A stretch of 64,000 bases of DNA, taken from assembly GCA_025766275.1 (NCBI GenBank), contig JAFKAC010000002.1, positions 496,001-560,000 of the forward strand, in the 5' to 3' direction. The DNA comes from Lactarius indigo (taxonomy: Eukaryota > Basidiomycota > Agaricomycetes > Russulales > Russulaceae). The notes below the pieces were generated by a model, which made no database searches, was not told the origin of the DNA, and saw only the letters and a list, made by a program, of their open reading frames with translations. Position numbers and translations under genes: made by a program. Positions 36,660-47,773 of this stretch are shown piece after piece (the first letter of the stretch is position 1; every line of letters begins with the position of its first letter).

Positions 36660-38351
36660 ATGTCTTCGACTTCCGAGATAATAAGGGCTGGGTCACCATC
36701 CGCTTCCCCGGACATTAAGAAAATGTAGGTGTATATTTTACGGTATTACTATAGCGATTTATCTCATCCCCTGCCGATCTTTCGCAGAGCTTCCCCTCTT
36801 GTATGTTTGGCCTCGTTCTGTTGTCCATGCAGCCAAAATCCTCAACCATGCACATAGCTCTTCGGCCCTCTATGCAACTGGGCTCTGTACGGCGTCCTCT
36901 GTGTCCAGTTTTGTATGAGACCTTTCCCTTGAAAGCTCGACTTATTCCACTCACACACGTTCAGACGTATACAGCTACAATTTTCCAAAAGACAGGCGAT
37001 CCGTAAAATTTCTAGGTTGGTCTTTGACATTTCACGGAAGCTTTGTGATGTCAAGGTTTCTTCTGAGCAGCTTATTTCGTTTTCCTGCTGGAGACCGCTC
37101 AAACTGCACTGAATGGGGCCGATGTCTACTATTGGTTTATTGCAGGATTTGGCGACGTGGAACGCCTCGCAAATTCCCATTTTGCCCCCATAGACATTCC
37201 TATCATTACTGTAGTTATCGCGCTTGCCGTTCAAGCCCACTTCTGTTATCGAATTTGGGTGCTGACCAGACGGTCGTGGATCTGTTGGATCATCGCTGTC
37301 GTATGTATTCCTGACCCTCCCCGCATTCTTCAAACTGCTGACGGTTTCTTGGATACAGTGTACGGTTACTCAATCAGTCGGGGGTGTGTGGTCGGGCATC
37401 AAAGTTGGTTCTGCACGCACTGTACCGAAATGGCTTATCTCACGGCATTTAGGCATTCATGATTAGAAAATATGCGGTTAGCAAGACAGGTGTATATGTA
37501 CGCACGCTCGTTTTGGTCAAAGTGGCTATACAACCTGATATTTTGCCTTGTTAGTTATGGTCTATATCAAGTGCCATGGCCGACATTCTGATTGCGGTGG
37601 CAATGATTCTACTGGTACGGCATCACCCTATTGGATCCTTTAGTGCATTGTCCGAGAATTTTTTTTGCACAGCTGAGAAAGACGAGTGGCAAGCTCTGCA
37701 ACTTCATATTAGTTCGCGTGATACGGCTTACTATTGAGACAAACGCACTTACCGGTATCTATCTCCCGGAATCACACAGGCGTGCATCTGACTCCCTGTT
37801 GAGCTAGCGCAGCTGTCATGACCCTTGTGCTATATGTCGCCTTCCCCGTAAGTCCCACTGAGATATACTACGACTCACCGTCTGACCTGGTCACATTGTT
37901 CATAGGACGATATGTATTACGCATACATGTACGTTCTCTTGACCCATCACTACGCACCTTTGCGGCTGATGTCGCAAAAGCAGTGAGATCATCGGGAAAC
38001 TGTGAGCGACACATGCGCCATGTTAGAAGCCAGAGCACTAACAAATGTGCCAGGTACTCCAACACGCTCTTTGTGAGCCTCAACAATCGCATCTACTTCC
38101 GTGACCATCAATCGTCCGAATGTAGCGATAGCGCAAGCGTCCTGGACTTCGACCCGGTTCGTGCCACCGCAGCGACGTCGCTCCATTTCGCCGGAACTGG
38201 GATACGGTCGCAAGTACCAACAGATGAGAGTTTCCAGCTCTCCACCAATACCCAGGCAGTAGAGCTAAACAAGAGAAAAGGCGACGACACCAGCATTAAC
38301 GGGTCTCTAGTAAGTGCAATTACAGCCGCTATCCGATTCCAACTTTTCTGA
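36660..38351 (+). CDS. DUF6534-type seven-helix membrane protein
   Basis: A fungal multi-pass membrane protein of unknown function, abundant in Agaricomycetes. Thirteen exons fit in phase: 36660-36724, 36788-36800, 36858-36912, 36965-37015, 37068-37300, 37359-37403, 37453-37476, 37555-37614, 37673-37754, 37813-37847, 37906-37928, 37984-38001 and 38054-38351. Together they give 333 residues. Characteristic segments are NWALYGVLCVQFYVY, FPKDRRSVKFL, FLLETAQTALNGADVYYWF, AHFCYRIWVLTRR, SSAMADILIAVAMILL, RLTIETNALT and GKLYSNTLFVSLNNRI. A hydrophilic tail of about 80 residues follows. Several exons are very short (13, 18, 23, 24 nt). Ligand and role are unknown; a chemosensory or receptor-like role is speculative. 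Confidence 0.82.
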
Positions 38352-39902
38352 ATGTTTCGATTTGCTGTCCAGTCCCACCCTAGGAAAGGTCGTCTGCTTT
38401 CTGATGACCCCGAGTGTGCGGTTGACACGTTGCCTCCTGTCCATGATCAAAGGGGCGAGGAGTATGTGATATAGTAAGAAGTGGGTAGCCATGGCGGTGC
38501 GGCTTGGCTTGGATGCTACTCTTGGTGCCACCTTCATTCCGCTCCTGTACATAGGCAACGGAGATTGGCTGCAGGATCGGACCCGGCGTCACGCTGAATT
38601 TGTGGGTCATTGCATTGGGAATGGCGCACGTTTCGCGTAGATCGTGGACGTCTCGAGTCCCTAAAAATTATGCCTCATGGGCGGTAGCAGTGTATAATCC
38701 AGGCCCTTGACCCCCGGCTTCTCTCGTGACTAGCACAATCTCTCTGCGAGCTGTCTTCCCCACCATTCACTGCGATACGGACCAACCGACCAAGGCTTGT
38801 CTTCGCTGTCTGGCCCGGTCTGGAAGCTCGTTCATGTCTATACTTTCCCTCACCTGGTGCACCTGGTCGTCGGACAGTCACGGATTGTCGCACTCCCCAT
38901 TGAAACCCCGCTTGGCCTACTCAATTTCCAGTGTGGTGTGTGCAACGTCAGCATGCGGCAGACTACTAGATTATTTGACCCTGAATTGTAGGCGTCTCGT
39001 AGATACTATGGTGGTAATATGGTTGATAGGTATGCTGGGGGACTCTGCACAAGCAACCCAGGTCTGTCTTGTGGTCAGGGGAGGTGCGAAGCTTCGCAAC
39101 CGGTCGCACCGGTCTCCGCGTGGTGTGAAACCTCGTACGGACATTTTCCTGGTACAGGAACATGGTATGATCGGATTGCTAAGGCTGTGTGCACATGCTG
39201 CGTTCTGGGTAACATGAACAATGAACCACCCAGACTATATAGTGATCAGCAGCGAAACGAATCGCGCCCGCCCACGCATGGCATAAGATCTGGAATACCT
39301 GACTGCAATAATCAGTGATCTGATGTGCTTGGGTTTCTAAGGACGCATGTAAGTGCAGAACGCTGGTGAACCCAACAACGCAAGCCGAGGGAGTTCTCTT
39401 GGGAGTTCTTCCCCATCGTTGATGCCTCGGCTTATGGCCTTTAGTAGGCAATCGCAGTAGCATTAAATGAAGGATATACCCCAAGCAACCCATTTTCAGA
39501 ATAAATAAATTGTGATTTGGATCATTGGAAAGGTGACCACCGTCTCGCGTCGCCAAGCACATCCGAGTTGCAGCTGTAGAAGAATCACGTGATCTATCTT
39601 GTCTCGTAAATACAGTACATCGCAAGGTACACCTTGTCCCCAACCAGCACTGATCCACCCCGAGTTGGATAGCACATAATGATCTGCCATCACTTCCATT
39701 GTTGATGGGCCACCCAATGGGCAGATTCCCTCATGACTCATGGGCCAACCGACGTCGGCCGATGCACTAGATTTTTCCAGAATTCATGGGCTACCCGATG
39801 TCAGTTCAGAGTTCTTTTGTTCCAGAGAAATTTCTTGAAGTGGGAATAGTCAATAGAATACACATATGTCTAAATGTATCTGGAGACTTAGATAACACAT
39901 TG
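38352..39902. other. Intergenic stretch between DUF6534 gene and transposon nest
   Basis: A plus-strand ORF at 38726-39217 has no recognisable family and poor codon character. Nothing else could be supported. The five bases before the A3 LTR (39898-39902, cattg) are the expected target duplication, but the partner lies beyond the window. Confidence 0.5.
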
Positions 39903-40411
39903 TGTTACGGTACGGACTGATTACGCATTATGAATGACTCATGGCCGGTTATGACTACAGTCTGATAGTAGTATTAGTCATGGATTCTTACAACACATCA
40001 GTCAGCATAGTAGTTCGCATGTGATTGTGACTCATGTATGACTCATTCCTAGGATAGCTGTACTAGGGTTCGAGCTAGTTACGCTATTGGTTACCTACGG
40101 TCCCAAGCAGCGCTTTAAAGCCCGCGCATATCTGTATAAATAGTTGTCTCGAAAGACCAAGATTCCCCATCTTGGTCTTCTTCAATCCACCACTTGACTT
40201 GTATTCTGCTTGCCTTAGTCTCGGACTAAGAGTGCCTCCACTCATATCCACCAAGGGATATTCCTCTTTCATCCTTTAGCTGCAGTGTGTGCCGGTAGTG
40301 CCCCTGTTCAGCTTGTGTTGGGTTGACGTGTGGTCCCCATTCACCTATCTTCGCTAAGTTGATTACGCCTCTTCTAGGTCCAAGTCGGACTGATGCCGGT
40401 GGAGCGTAACA
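39903..40411 (+). repeat. 5' LTR of A3 (509 bp)
   Basis: Starts TGTTACGG, ends GCGTAACA. It has a TATAAATAG box at about 40132-40140 and the inverted pair aagaccaagat (40153-40163) / atcttggtctt (40169-40179). It is clearly diverged from the A1 and A2 LTRs but is collinear in its second half. Confidence 0.88.
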
Positions 40412-40413
40412 TT

Positions 40414-40424
40414 AAGACCAAGAT
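40414..40424 (+). other. Self-priming primer-binding site of A3
   Basis: aagaccaagat begins two bases (tt) after the LTR and is the exact reverse complement of 40169-40179 in the LTR, the predicted 5' end of the transcript. Confidence 0.7.
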
Positions 40425-40431
40425 CCTCATT

Positions 40432-41362
40432 GTGGCATACTCGACCAGAGACCAGTGGACGTCCTTCCGTCCTTATCACATCGAACGATGAGGAGATCGC
40501 AACGTACCAACAAGATTCTTAGGAGCAGCTCAGTGGAGAGAACGAGGAGAAGACACTGGATATTTCGTAGAGTTTAACGGTCCTAACTGTTTCCGACCCG
40601 TTGAGTTTAACTTCGAACATCTCTGCTGGGTCGAGGTTTCTTGGAACCCCATAGACTATCGCTGGGACATCGTATGACCAGCAGGAAGAAACTACAATTG
40701 CGATATCGACATGCGAGAGCTTAATAGCCGCGCAGACTACGGTCCCATTGACGGACAAGCGCAAGAAAATACAGATGAAGGAATTAGTGGAGAAGAATCT
40801 TCCGAACATCAATCACCAAGTAGGGGACGACGCCAGCAGAAGAAGCTAGCCTAGGAGCTATTGGCGATCACATTATACAACAAACTGAGTCGTTAACCAT
40901 TCACCAACCTGAACCAGAGGTAATTCATATTCACAGTCCAGCAGTCGCAATGGCAACTGCCACAATCACACAAGAAGAAATACAACTTACCACCGAAGTA
41001 AGGGATCAAATAGTCCTGGAATAACAAAGACGCATTGCGGAAGAATCTCGAGCTAATCTAGCTCCTATCAACCCTCATACCGGTCACCGAATGACCGACG
41101 ACGACGTAGCAATCCATCGCGCCATCGGGCCCGACGTAGCCGACCCCCCCAGTGGAGGAGGCGGACCCCCTGGTGATTTACCAGGAGGAGGAGGACCCCC
41201 ATCAAGAGGACCCAGATTTGGAGGATTTCCCGGAGGGTTTCCTGGAGGATTCCCGGGAGGACCACCAGGAGGAGGACCACCAGGAGGAGGACACCCAGGG
41301 GGAGGAATACCAGGTGCAGGTCCTATCGTTCCCCCTCCAAGTAACAAATTGGCTGGCGAAGT
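40432..41362 (+). pseudogene. gag: gag N-terminal part of A3 (degenerate)
   Basis: The frame opens with GTG, as in A2. Segments such as DQWTSFRPY, YFVEFNGP, FRPVEFNF and RELNSRAD match the A2 Gag N-terminus. Several stops and frame changes follow. One TGA stands where A2 has CGA (the RPAG segment, about 40676). A Gly/Pro-rich stretch (41150-41330) precedes the break caused by element D. Confidence 0.8.
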
Positions 41363-41943
41363 GTTACGCCACTACAGGGGCGTGGGGTACAACCTGTACC
41401 AAGTCAGTTGGGTCGCAGTAGCGCAAGCTCTAAGGCTCGGCTTCAGTAGAATGGTGCACAAGGATCACAAGGACAATGGTCACTTGGATCGTAGAGGAAG
41501 GCTAAGACTTGAAGGTCTAGTGAAGGCAAAGGGATTCTTGAGACAAGGAAAGCACGAAGGCGTCCGTCTTAGACGAGTGTAGTATTACACAAGAAGTCTA
41601 GTCTACTGTACAAGCTAGGTATAACTAGAGTTAAATAGAGACTGCACTGTATGGCCACTACAAACAGATGGCGCCATCGCTTGGTTAAGGAATAAGGGGA
41701 TAGGCATAAAGGGAACAAGGTAGAGACGTATCGAGAATAAAGGTGAATCACGCGGGGTCGCGCGTGAGTGGGAACAGATCAGAAACTAGCACATGTCGAA
41801 CTTTATCAGAAAGGAGCATCAATAAGTAAGACGCGCAATAGAAGCTGAGTAATTGTAAAGTCTGCGTAGTCGTACAGGGCTCGTGTAGTATAGGGAATGG
41901 AATAGTGTCATGAGAAAGAACAAGTCCGAGGAAAATCGTAACA
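41363..41943 (-). repeat. 3' LTR of D (581 bp)
   Basis: On the minus strand it begins TGTTACG after the polypurine tract and ends CGTAACA, giving 7-bp inverted ends. A TATTTAA box lies near 41632. Five bases outside it (41358-41362, cgaag) should recur after the unseen 5' LTR. Confidence 0.88.
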
Positions 41944-42049
41944 TTACCCCCCGTCTTGGTCTGAAGTTGCCTCGACTTCAGCATTCTGGATTGATAAGGT
42001 CATAGATGTCGGCATCGAGGTCGTTCTCTGGCCATGGAGAGACGTCGAG

Positions 42050-43297
42050 TCAACAGTAATGGGTTTTGAGGAAGAAGAGGGGTCCCCGGCGTCCACACTT
42101 GTGGCACATCTCATACTGTGGGCATCGGATTTCATCGTGATCGGCATTAGTGCAGAAGCATCGTCTGCACCACCTCCCCTGGGTTTCTGCAGCGACTGTT
42201 GGTGGTTCTGGAACAGTGAAGGAGGTGGTCGCCTCAGTGGATATCGCTTGCCGGATACGTTCATCCACTTGGGAGGTAGTGATAACCTCAGCGACCATCC
42301 CTGCGCGGCGAAAAATGCATCGGTACGATTGGTGTTCTTGACTCTGGCAGTGTCAGCATGCTGGCCACGGTCTAGTAGGGCAGTTGCACACGATGTGGTG
42401 GGGACTGTTGCAGTGATAGCATCGTCGTTGGTGGGGTTTGTTGGCAAGACGGGGGAATTCCAATGGTCCCCCTCGTCTCGGGGAAAAGGGAATGGTGTAG
42501 CGTGAGTGTTGAAGTGGGGCTGGGAGCGCCGTCATACGCATGTACTCGTTGCCGATAGTGGTGAGGGCCCCTGCATACTGAAGTCGTCTTTTAGTACTGG
42601 CCAACATCAAGTCCACCGTAAGTCGGTCCGCCTGTAACTTGCACACGTCCTCCTCCAGTTTCTCGCACTTTTCGTCGATCTCCTTAAGTGCGAGCAGCCC
42701 CGTGCGCAGCCTGGTGACCTCGGCCGTAAGGCGAGGGGAGTTGAGCTCGATGAGGGTCTCGTCTAGAGCGCAAGCGTGGATGTCATGGGGGTCAAAGAAC
42801 TGGAGCTGCTCTACTGTGAAGGGAGGTGCCGACACATTGGGCCTGAGCGAGGAGAGGTAGACTGCTTCCCCATAGTGTGGTTGCCTAGCACCCATCGTCC
42901 CCACTACCTCGGTGAATCCTTTGCGATAGTAAATATACTTCGCAGTATTAGATCCACCATCAGGTAGTGGGATCTGTAATGGGTAGAACTTCAGGGTGCC
43001 TTGTATGTTCGGGAAAAAAGGGGCGCCAGGATCGTCAGTATCTTCTGGGGGGGAGTTGGGTCGGTTGTAATCGATAGGAGTGTGGACGCGGACGGGAGTA
43101 AAGGGTTCTAGAGGTGGTGGAGGAGTGAGGGATGGGGACAATGGCGGTGACGATGCCTGTGGTTTGGGTGGTGGTGTGGGTTGTCGGTGAGGAGGGGGTG
43201 TCGGTGAGTACTGTCCCTCTTCTGGTGTTGATGGGGTGAGCTCTCCTGGTTCTCGTTCTGGGGAACGGGGTATAATAGGGACGGGGTCGATGGTCAT
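42050..43297 (-). pseudogene. ORF3 of D: zinc-knuckle protein encoded downstream of pol (one nonsense codon)
   Basis: Starts at an ATG in good context (CCACC before it), 200 bp after the pol stop and in another frame. Layout: Pro-rich N-terminus (about 110 residues), a conserved globular segment (VVGTMGARQPHYGEAVYLSSL, residues about 145-165), FDPHD, LTAEVTRLR, a coiled-coil-like helix, then a perfect zinc knuckle CYHCNSPHHIVCNC (CX2CX4HX4C). A TGA at 42355-42353 follows. The frame continues to a further Cys/His cluster (CRRCFC...HDEIRC, CHKCGRRG). Related to the C-terminus of family-A Pol and to ORF3 of F. Function unknown; nucleic-acid binding is inferred from the knuckles. Confidence 0.75.
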
Positions 43298-43497
43298 GGT
43301 GGATTGAGGGGATTGGGGAATGGATGGTGGTGGTGACAGGTGCGGGATGTTGGAGATGTTGATGGTGACGATCCCTCATTCGAGGGCGGCTTCAAGTTGA
43401 GGGTTGCTGAGGATGTTGACTAGGGTGGTGTTGGAAACTGGGGTATCTGTCATTGTAGTGTTGCTGGGGAGTTTGATCGCGGGGTTTCTCTTTCTCT

Positions 43498-46208
43498 TTA
43501 TGCCTTTCGTCCAGCCCCTTCGGCGGATGGGTATCGTTGATAATAGTCTCTGATTGCGTCCCTAGCGTGCGTCAGGTTGGTCGTGGGTTCCCACGTATTG
43601 TCACTCGTGGGGAATCCCTTCCACTTAACCAGGAAGTGGAGTTTGTGCCCTCGTCCTCGTGCCCAGGCCTCTTCGATGCACTCCACTTCATACTCCTCTT
43701 CCCCGTTGATAAGGTCAGGTGGGGGTCGGGTGAAGTTCGCTCCATGTATCTCTGTCTCCTTATATGGTGTGAGAAGGTTCGCATGGAATACAGGGTGAAT
43801 CTTCCATGTTGCGGGGAGTTCGAGTTCGTAGGAAATGTCTGATAGAACCTTCGTTATTTTGAATGGTCCATACCTCTTTGGGGCTAGCTTGCTTGTGGGG
43901 TGGAAGGTACGAAGATTTGTCCCTTCTAGCCATACTCAATCTCCTTGTTGATAAGGTGTGAACCCCATTTTACCTTGTTGCGCCATAAGGTGTTGTGTAT
44001 GTTTAATGCTGTCTTGGGCATGCTGCCTGAGTACTAGTAGATCTTCCAGTCGTTGATCTACCGCTGGGCAGCTTGATGGTTTGGGGTTCCAGGTGGTCCG
44101 CGGTTCCCATCCCATAAGGAGTGAGAATGGGGAGTGTTTGGTCGTGGCATTTGCCCAGGAGTTATGCGTGAATTGTGCCATTGGTAAGACTTCTGCCCAA
44201 TTGTCTTGTCTTACATTGCACCAGTGTCGTAAGTATTGTTCTAGCCATTGGTTGGTGTGTTCCGACTGGCCATTGGTCTGGGGGTGGTATGCCGATGATA
44301 TGTTTTGTTGTATTCCCAGAGTGTGGCACAGTTGTCTCATGAAGGTGGACGCGAATCTGGGGTCTCGATCGGATATGATTTTTCGGGGTAGGCCATAATG
44401 AGGGTATACATGTTGGAGATAGAGTTTGGCCACTCCTTCTGATGTTATAGTTTCGTTACAGGGGATGAATATTGCTGCTTTTGAGCAATCATGATCAGTG
44501 ATGGTGAGAATAGAATCGAATCCATTGGATACAGGGAGTTTGACTATGAAGTCCATTGCTACCACTTCGAAGGGTTCAGCTAATGGGTCTGTGGTAATAG
44601 GGAATAGGTGTGGTCTTTGTCAGTGGGAGTTAATCTTGTTGCTTTGGCAAGTGGCACATCCTTTGACGTATGCCTCCACGTCTTTTCGCATGTTCGGCCA
44701 CCAGAAGTCGCGTCACACTAGTTCTAGGGTGTTTGCAATTCCTGGATGTCTGGCGCTTGGAGTGTCGTGGAAAAAGGTGATTACCCCCTGCTTAAGATCG
44801 TTGTTTCCCACAACAACGAGGGTGTCGCCCTTCCACCATAGTCCGTCATGCTTCTTTAGGTTGTGAGGTTCGACCCATGGAAGTACTGCCAATTTTTCCA
44901 TGTTCTGGGTGATTTGGGTCCATATGTCCATATCATGCATGGACGTTTGAGTAATTTTCAGGAACACTTCTTCGGGTAGTACCGTGACATGGTTGTTATC
45001 TGTTGTTCCATCATCGTAACCGGGGCATCTTGATAGGGAGTCTGCTTGGGTATTTTTGGTACCAGGAATATGTTTGAGTACGAAGTTATACTCAGAGAGT
45101 TCTTGGAACTCTCGTGCCACGCGTCTACTGATTTTTCTTGGTTCCTTCCAGTATTGGAGGTTAGCATGGTCGGTGTGAATGGTTATCAGGTGGGGGGAAC
45201 CAATTAGGTACGTGTGCCACGTTCGCAGGGCTTTGACAATGGCTAGTAACTCTCTGTCGTAGATATCGTAGTTGCGTTCTGCTTCCGTTAGCGATTCAGA
45301 GTAGAACGCAACTGGGTGCGTTTTCTGGTCTTCTCCCTTTTGGTTTAGTACCGCTCCCAGAGCGTAGCTGGAAGCATCCACTTCTATTTTGAAGGGTTGA
45401 TCTAGTTTTGGGAATAGGAGTACCGGTTCAGAACTGATTCATTCTTTGATGGTATCGAAGGCTTTTTGTCTGGTGTCTGTCCATTCCCAAAGTGTGTCCT
45501 TCTTTGTGAGGTCGTGGAGCGGCCTTGCTATCGTGGAGAATCCCCTTATGAATCGTCGATAGAAATTGCAGAAGCCCAAAAAGGCTCATACTTCCTTTAG
45601 GGATTTCGGCACCTTCCAGTCCCGCACTCCTTGCACCTTCACAGGGTCCATTCGCAATTTGCCATGTCCTATGATTAGCCCTAGGTATTCCACTTCGTAG
45701 ACCTCGAATACGCATTTTTCCGGTTTGATGTATAGGTCGTGTTCGTCACAGAGGTCTAGAACACGATGTAGTACCTGTCTGTGATGGCTGTGGTTGTCTG
45801 CCGTTGCAATGAGGATATCGTCCATGTAGACAATGACTTCTCCCGTGAGCACCAATTCTCGAAATATGGTGTCCATCATGGTTTGAAAAGTACTGGGGGA
45901 ATTAGTGAGGCCGAAGAACATGACTCGTGGCTCGAATAGTCCCTGATTGGTCTTGAACGCCGCTTTCCACTCGTTGCCTGGTTTGATTCGAACGTTATTG
46001 TACCCCCATCGTATATCGAGCTTAGAATAAAGCCGTGCTTCCCGGATTCGATCGATAAGTTCCGGGATTAGGGGAAGCAGGTAGTGGTTCTTTACGGTGA
46101 GTTCATTGAGCCAGCGGTAATCTTGTACTGGGCGCAATTTCCCGTCCTTCTTTTTGATGAAGAAGAATGGAGATGCGTAAGGGGATTTTGAGGGTTGTAT
46201 ATACCTCT
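43498..46208 (-). pseudogene. pol: pol of D, 3' part (RT to chromodomain), five nonsense codons
   Basis: Continues the pol frame from 61774. It contains RT (YMDDIL near 45826), RNase H (EVDASSYALGAVL), the integrase zinc finger, the DDE core (SDRDPRF, NGQSEHTNQ), GPF, and a chromodomain (FLVKWKGFPTSDNTW). In-frame TGA codons occur at 45588-45586, 45441-45439, 44715-44713, 44622-44620 and 43938-43936. At the first two, homologues A or F have arginine. The natural stop is at 43500-43498. Confidence 0.9.
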
Positions 46209-46586
46209 TGTTACGTGCAGTAAGGCGTATCGTTCGGATTCGAGTCGGAGATCGAATCGGGGTTCGGGTAATGCCGACAATCAGACGGTGGAGCAATGAT
46301 GCACAAGATGAGAGGGATTCGCGAGTCAACGACGAGCGATCGTTCGAGTTCGTGAAGCCAAAAGATGTTTATATGAGAAGTTACTGCAGTTGAATACAGT
46401 AAGTCGAGCTTAGAGCTCTTGGTACATGATGGTCAGTCCTTAAGTACTACTGGTACGAGTCATATAGAAGCTACGAGAACGTCCTTCGAATCATACAGAA
46501 AGTGTGAGTCAACAAGTTGGAAGGACGTTTTAGAAATATGGAGAACAATCGAGAAGAAACGAGAGGTAAGAGTACGTAGCGTAACA
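46209..46586 (-). repeat. 3' LTR of F (378 bp)
   Basis: TGTTACG...CGTAACA ends. It differs from the 5' LTR at four sites (46216, 46227, 46289, 46406), all transitions at CpG. It keeps the intact 11-mer aagtcgagctt (46401-46411, plus strand) that matches the primer-binding site. Confidence 0.96.
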
Positions 46587-46598
46587 TCACCCCCTCCT

Positions 46599-47570
46599 TT
46601 AGGCGCGTTGATTGGTTCGTCGGATAAGTCGATCTTCGCGAGCTTGCATCTGGCGACGAACAGCGTCGGCGGGATCTTCACTAAAGGGGCGCGAGCGGCA
46701 CGGCTTGGAGAAGAGACGATGAGTGCGAGGTACCTTGCACTCGTCTTGGCATTTGCGATGGGGTTGATGACACTTGGTGTCGGTGTGGCCATACCGTTTG
46801 CAGAGAGTGCACTGGATGAACATAGTGCAATCTTCAGTGTTATGGGTAGTATGCTGGCACCAACGACAAAGTAGCTCGGCGTGTTGTTCTTCGATTTGCT
46901 GGAAGTGCTCTTGAACTTGTTGTCGGGTCTCGTCGTTTGGTACCCACATAAGGTGATCGCTTTCATTCTGAATGACTTGCTGAAGGCGATGGTAGACATT
47001 GTTCTGACCAAGGCGTCTTACCGAGTCCTTGATTTCTCCCATGGTTCCGGCGATTTCTACTCTGAGTTTGTCCAGGATGTCGTGTTGGCTTTGAAGGTCT
47101 TCCGTCATGGTTCGGAAACGTTGTACCTCAGCTTGTACACGCCAGTCATCCATGATATGCAACACGCGGTCTACGTCGGCACGCATCGTCATATCCGGGT
47201 CGAAAATGCGAATTTGATAGGGTTTGAGCGCTGGATACCCTCGGTTGTCGTCAGCTGCCCTCAAGGACTCTTCATAGACATTCTGGTTGCGTCCCATGGT
47301 GCCGCAGATGGTAGGGTAAGGAGCAAAACGTTGATACTTGACGTATTTGGCATGTATCGGATGGCGAGTACTGGCGGATATGTTGAAGTCGTAGAAGCGT
47401 TTACTAGATGGATGGTTAAAGTGCCAGTCGTCGCCTGGGTGGATCGTTGGGAACAAGGGATCGTGGAGGAGATTGAATTGGTGAAATGGACGGGAGTTCT
47501 CCCGCCAACTGAGTGTTGATCCACGCGTCTTGGTGGATTTCTTCGATGGTGGGCGGAGGTGGTGCAACAT
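46599..47570 (-). CDS. ORF3 of F: zinc-knuckle protein encoded downstream of pol
   Basis: An ORF of 323 residues, 200 bp after the pol stop. It shares with ORF3 of D the GTMG motif, a Y-E-x-L element, IFDPD, AEVQRFR and a coiled-coil-like helix. The C-terminus carries two perfect zinc knuckles, CRWCQHTTHNTEDC and CTLCKRYGHTDTKC (both CX2CX4HX4C). The first ATG of this frame is at 47570. However, an overlapping frame (47691-47416) is richer in protein-like composition (APPPPTIEEIHQDAW), so the N-terminus may be frameshifted. Function unknown. Confidence 0.7.
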   Translation of the reverse strand: MLHHLRPPSKKSTKTRGSTLSWRENSRPFHQFNLLHDPLFPTIHPGDDWHFNHPSSKRFYDFNISASTRHPIHAKYVKYQRFAPYPTICGTMGRNQNVYEESLRAADDNRGYPALKPYQIRIFDPDMTMRADVDRVLHIMDDWRVQAEVQRFRTMTEDLQSQHDILDKLRVEIAGTMGEIKDSVRRLGQNNVYHRLQQVIQNESDHLMWVPNDETRQQVQEHFQQIEEQHAELLCRWCQHTTHNTEDCTMFIQCTLCKRYGHTDTKCHQPHRKCQDECKVPRTHRLFSKPCRSRPFSEDPADAVRRQMQAREDRLIRRTNQRA

Positions 47571-47773
47571 AGTCGGTGAAGAGATTAGGGATGGAGGATC
47601 TGTCGCAACGTGGGAATGTCCCCCTCATCATGTGCATTCCAGTGCGAACGGCGATCCCACAGCTGTGCGACGGCAGCTGCTTCTTGGACAATGTGACTGT
47701 AGTTAGAGAAGAGTTGAGACGGTTGAAGAGGACATTGTTGGGAGGATGTTGGTCCTGTTCTCTTCAGTTCAGT

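Larger units (their letters stand above)
39903..41362 (+). mobile_element. Outer family-A chromovirus copy A3 (5' LTR and gag start), heavily decayed
   Basis: LTR plus the first part of gag, aligned with copy A2. Gag breaks off at KLAGE (41362), exactly where the LTR of element D begins. In A2 the homologous sequence continues through KLTGEPPSIFDG, so the rest of A3 should lie beyond the right edge of the window. This is the oldest layer of the nest by position and by decay. Confidence 0.88.

Noticed and set aside
38726..39217. ORF of 163 codons
   Set aside because: No family resemblance, no supporting splice pattern and frequent rare-looking composition; treated as chance.
41084..41582. Gly/Pro-rich ORFs on both strands at 41084-41582
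   Set aside because: They are frames of the Gly-rich gag linker of A3 continuing into the LTR of D, not separate genes.
46208..46874. Plus-strand ORFs in the F LTR and downstream (46208-46393, 46419-46874)
   Set aside because: They lie within the LTR and antisense to ORF3 of F, and the same LTR ORFs recur at 61395; no independent gene.
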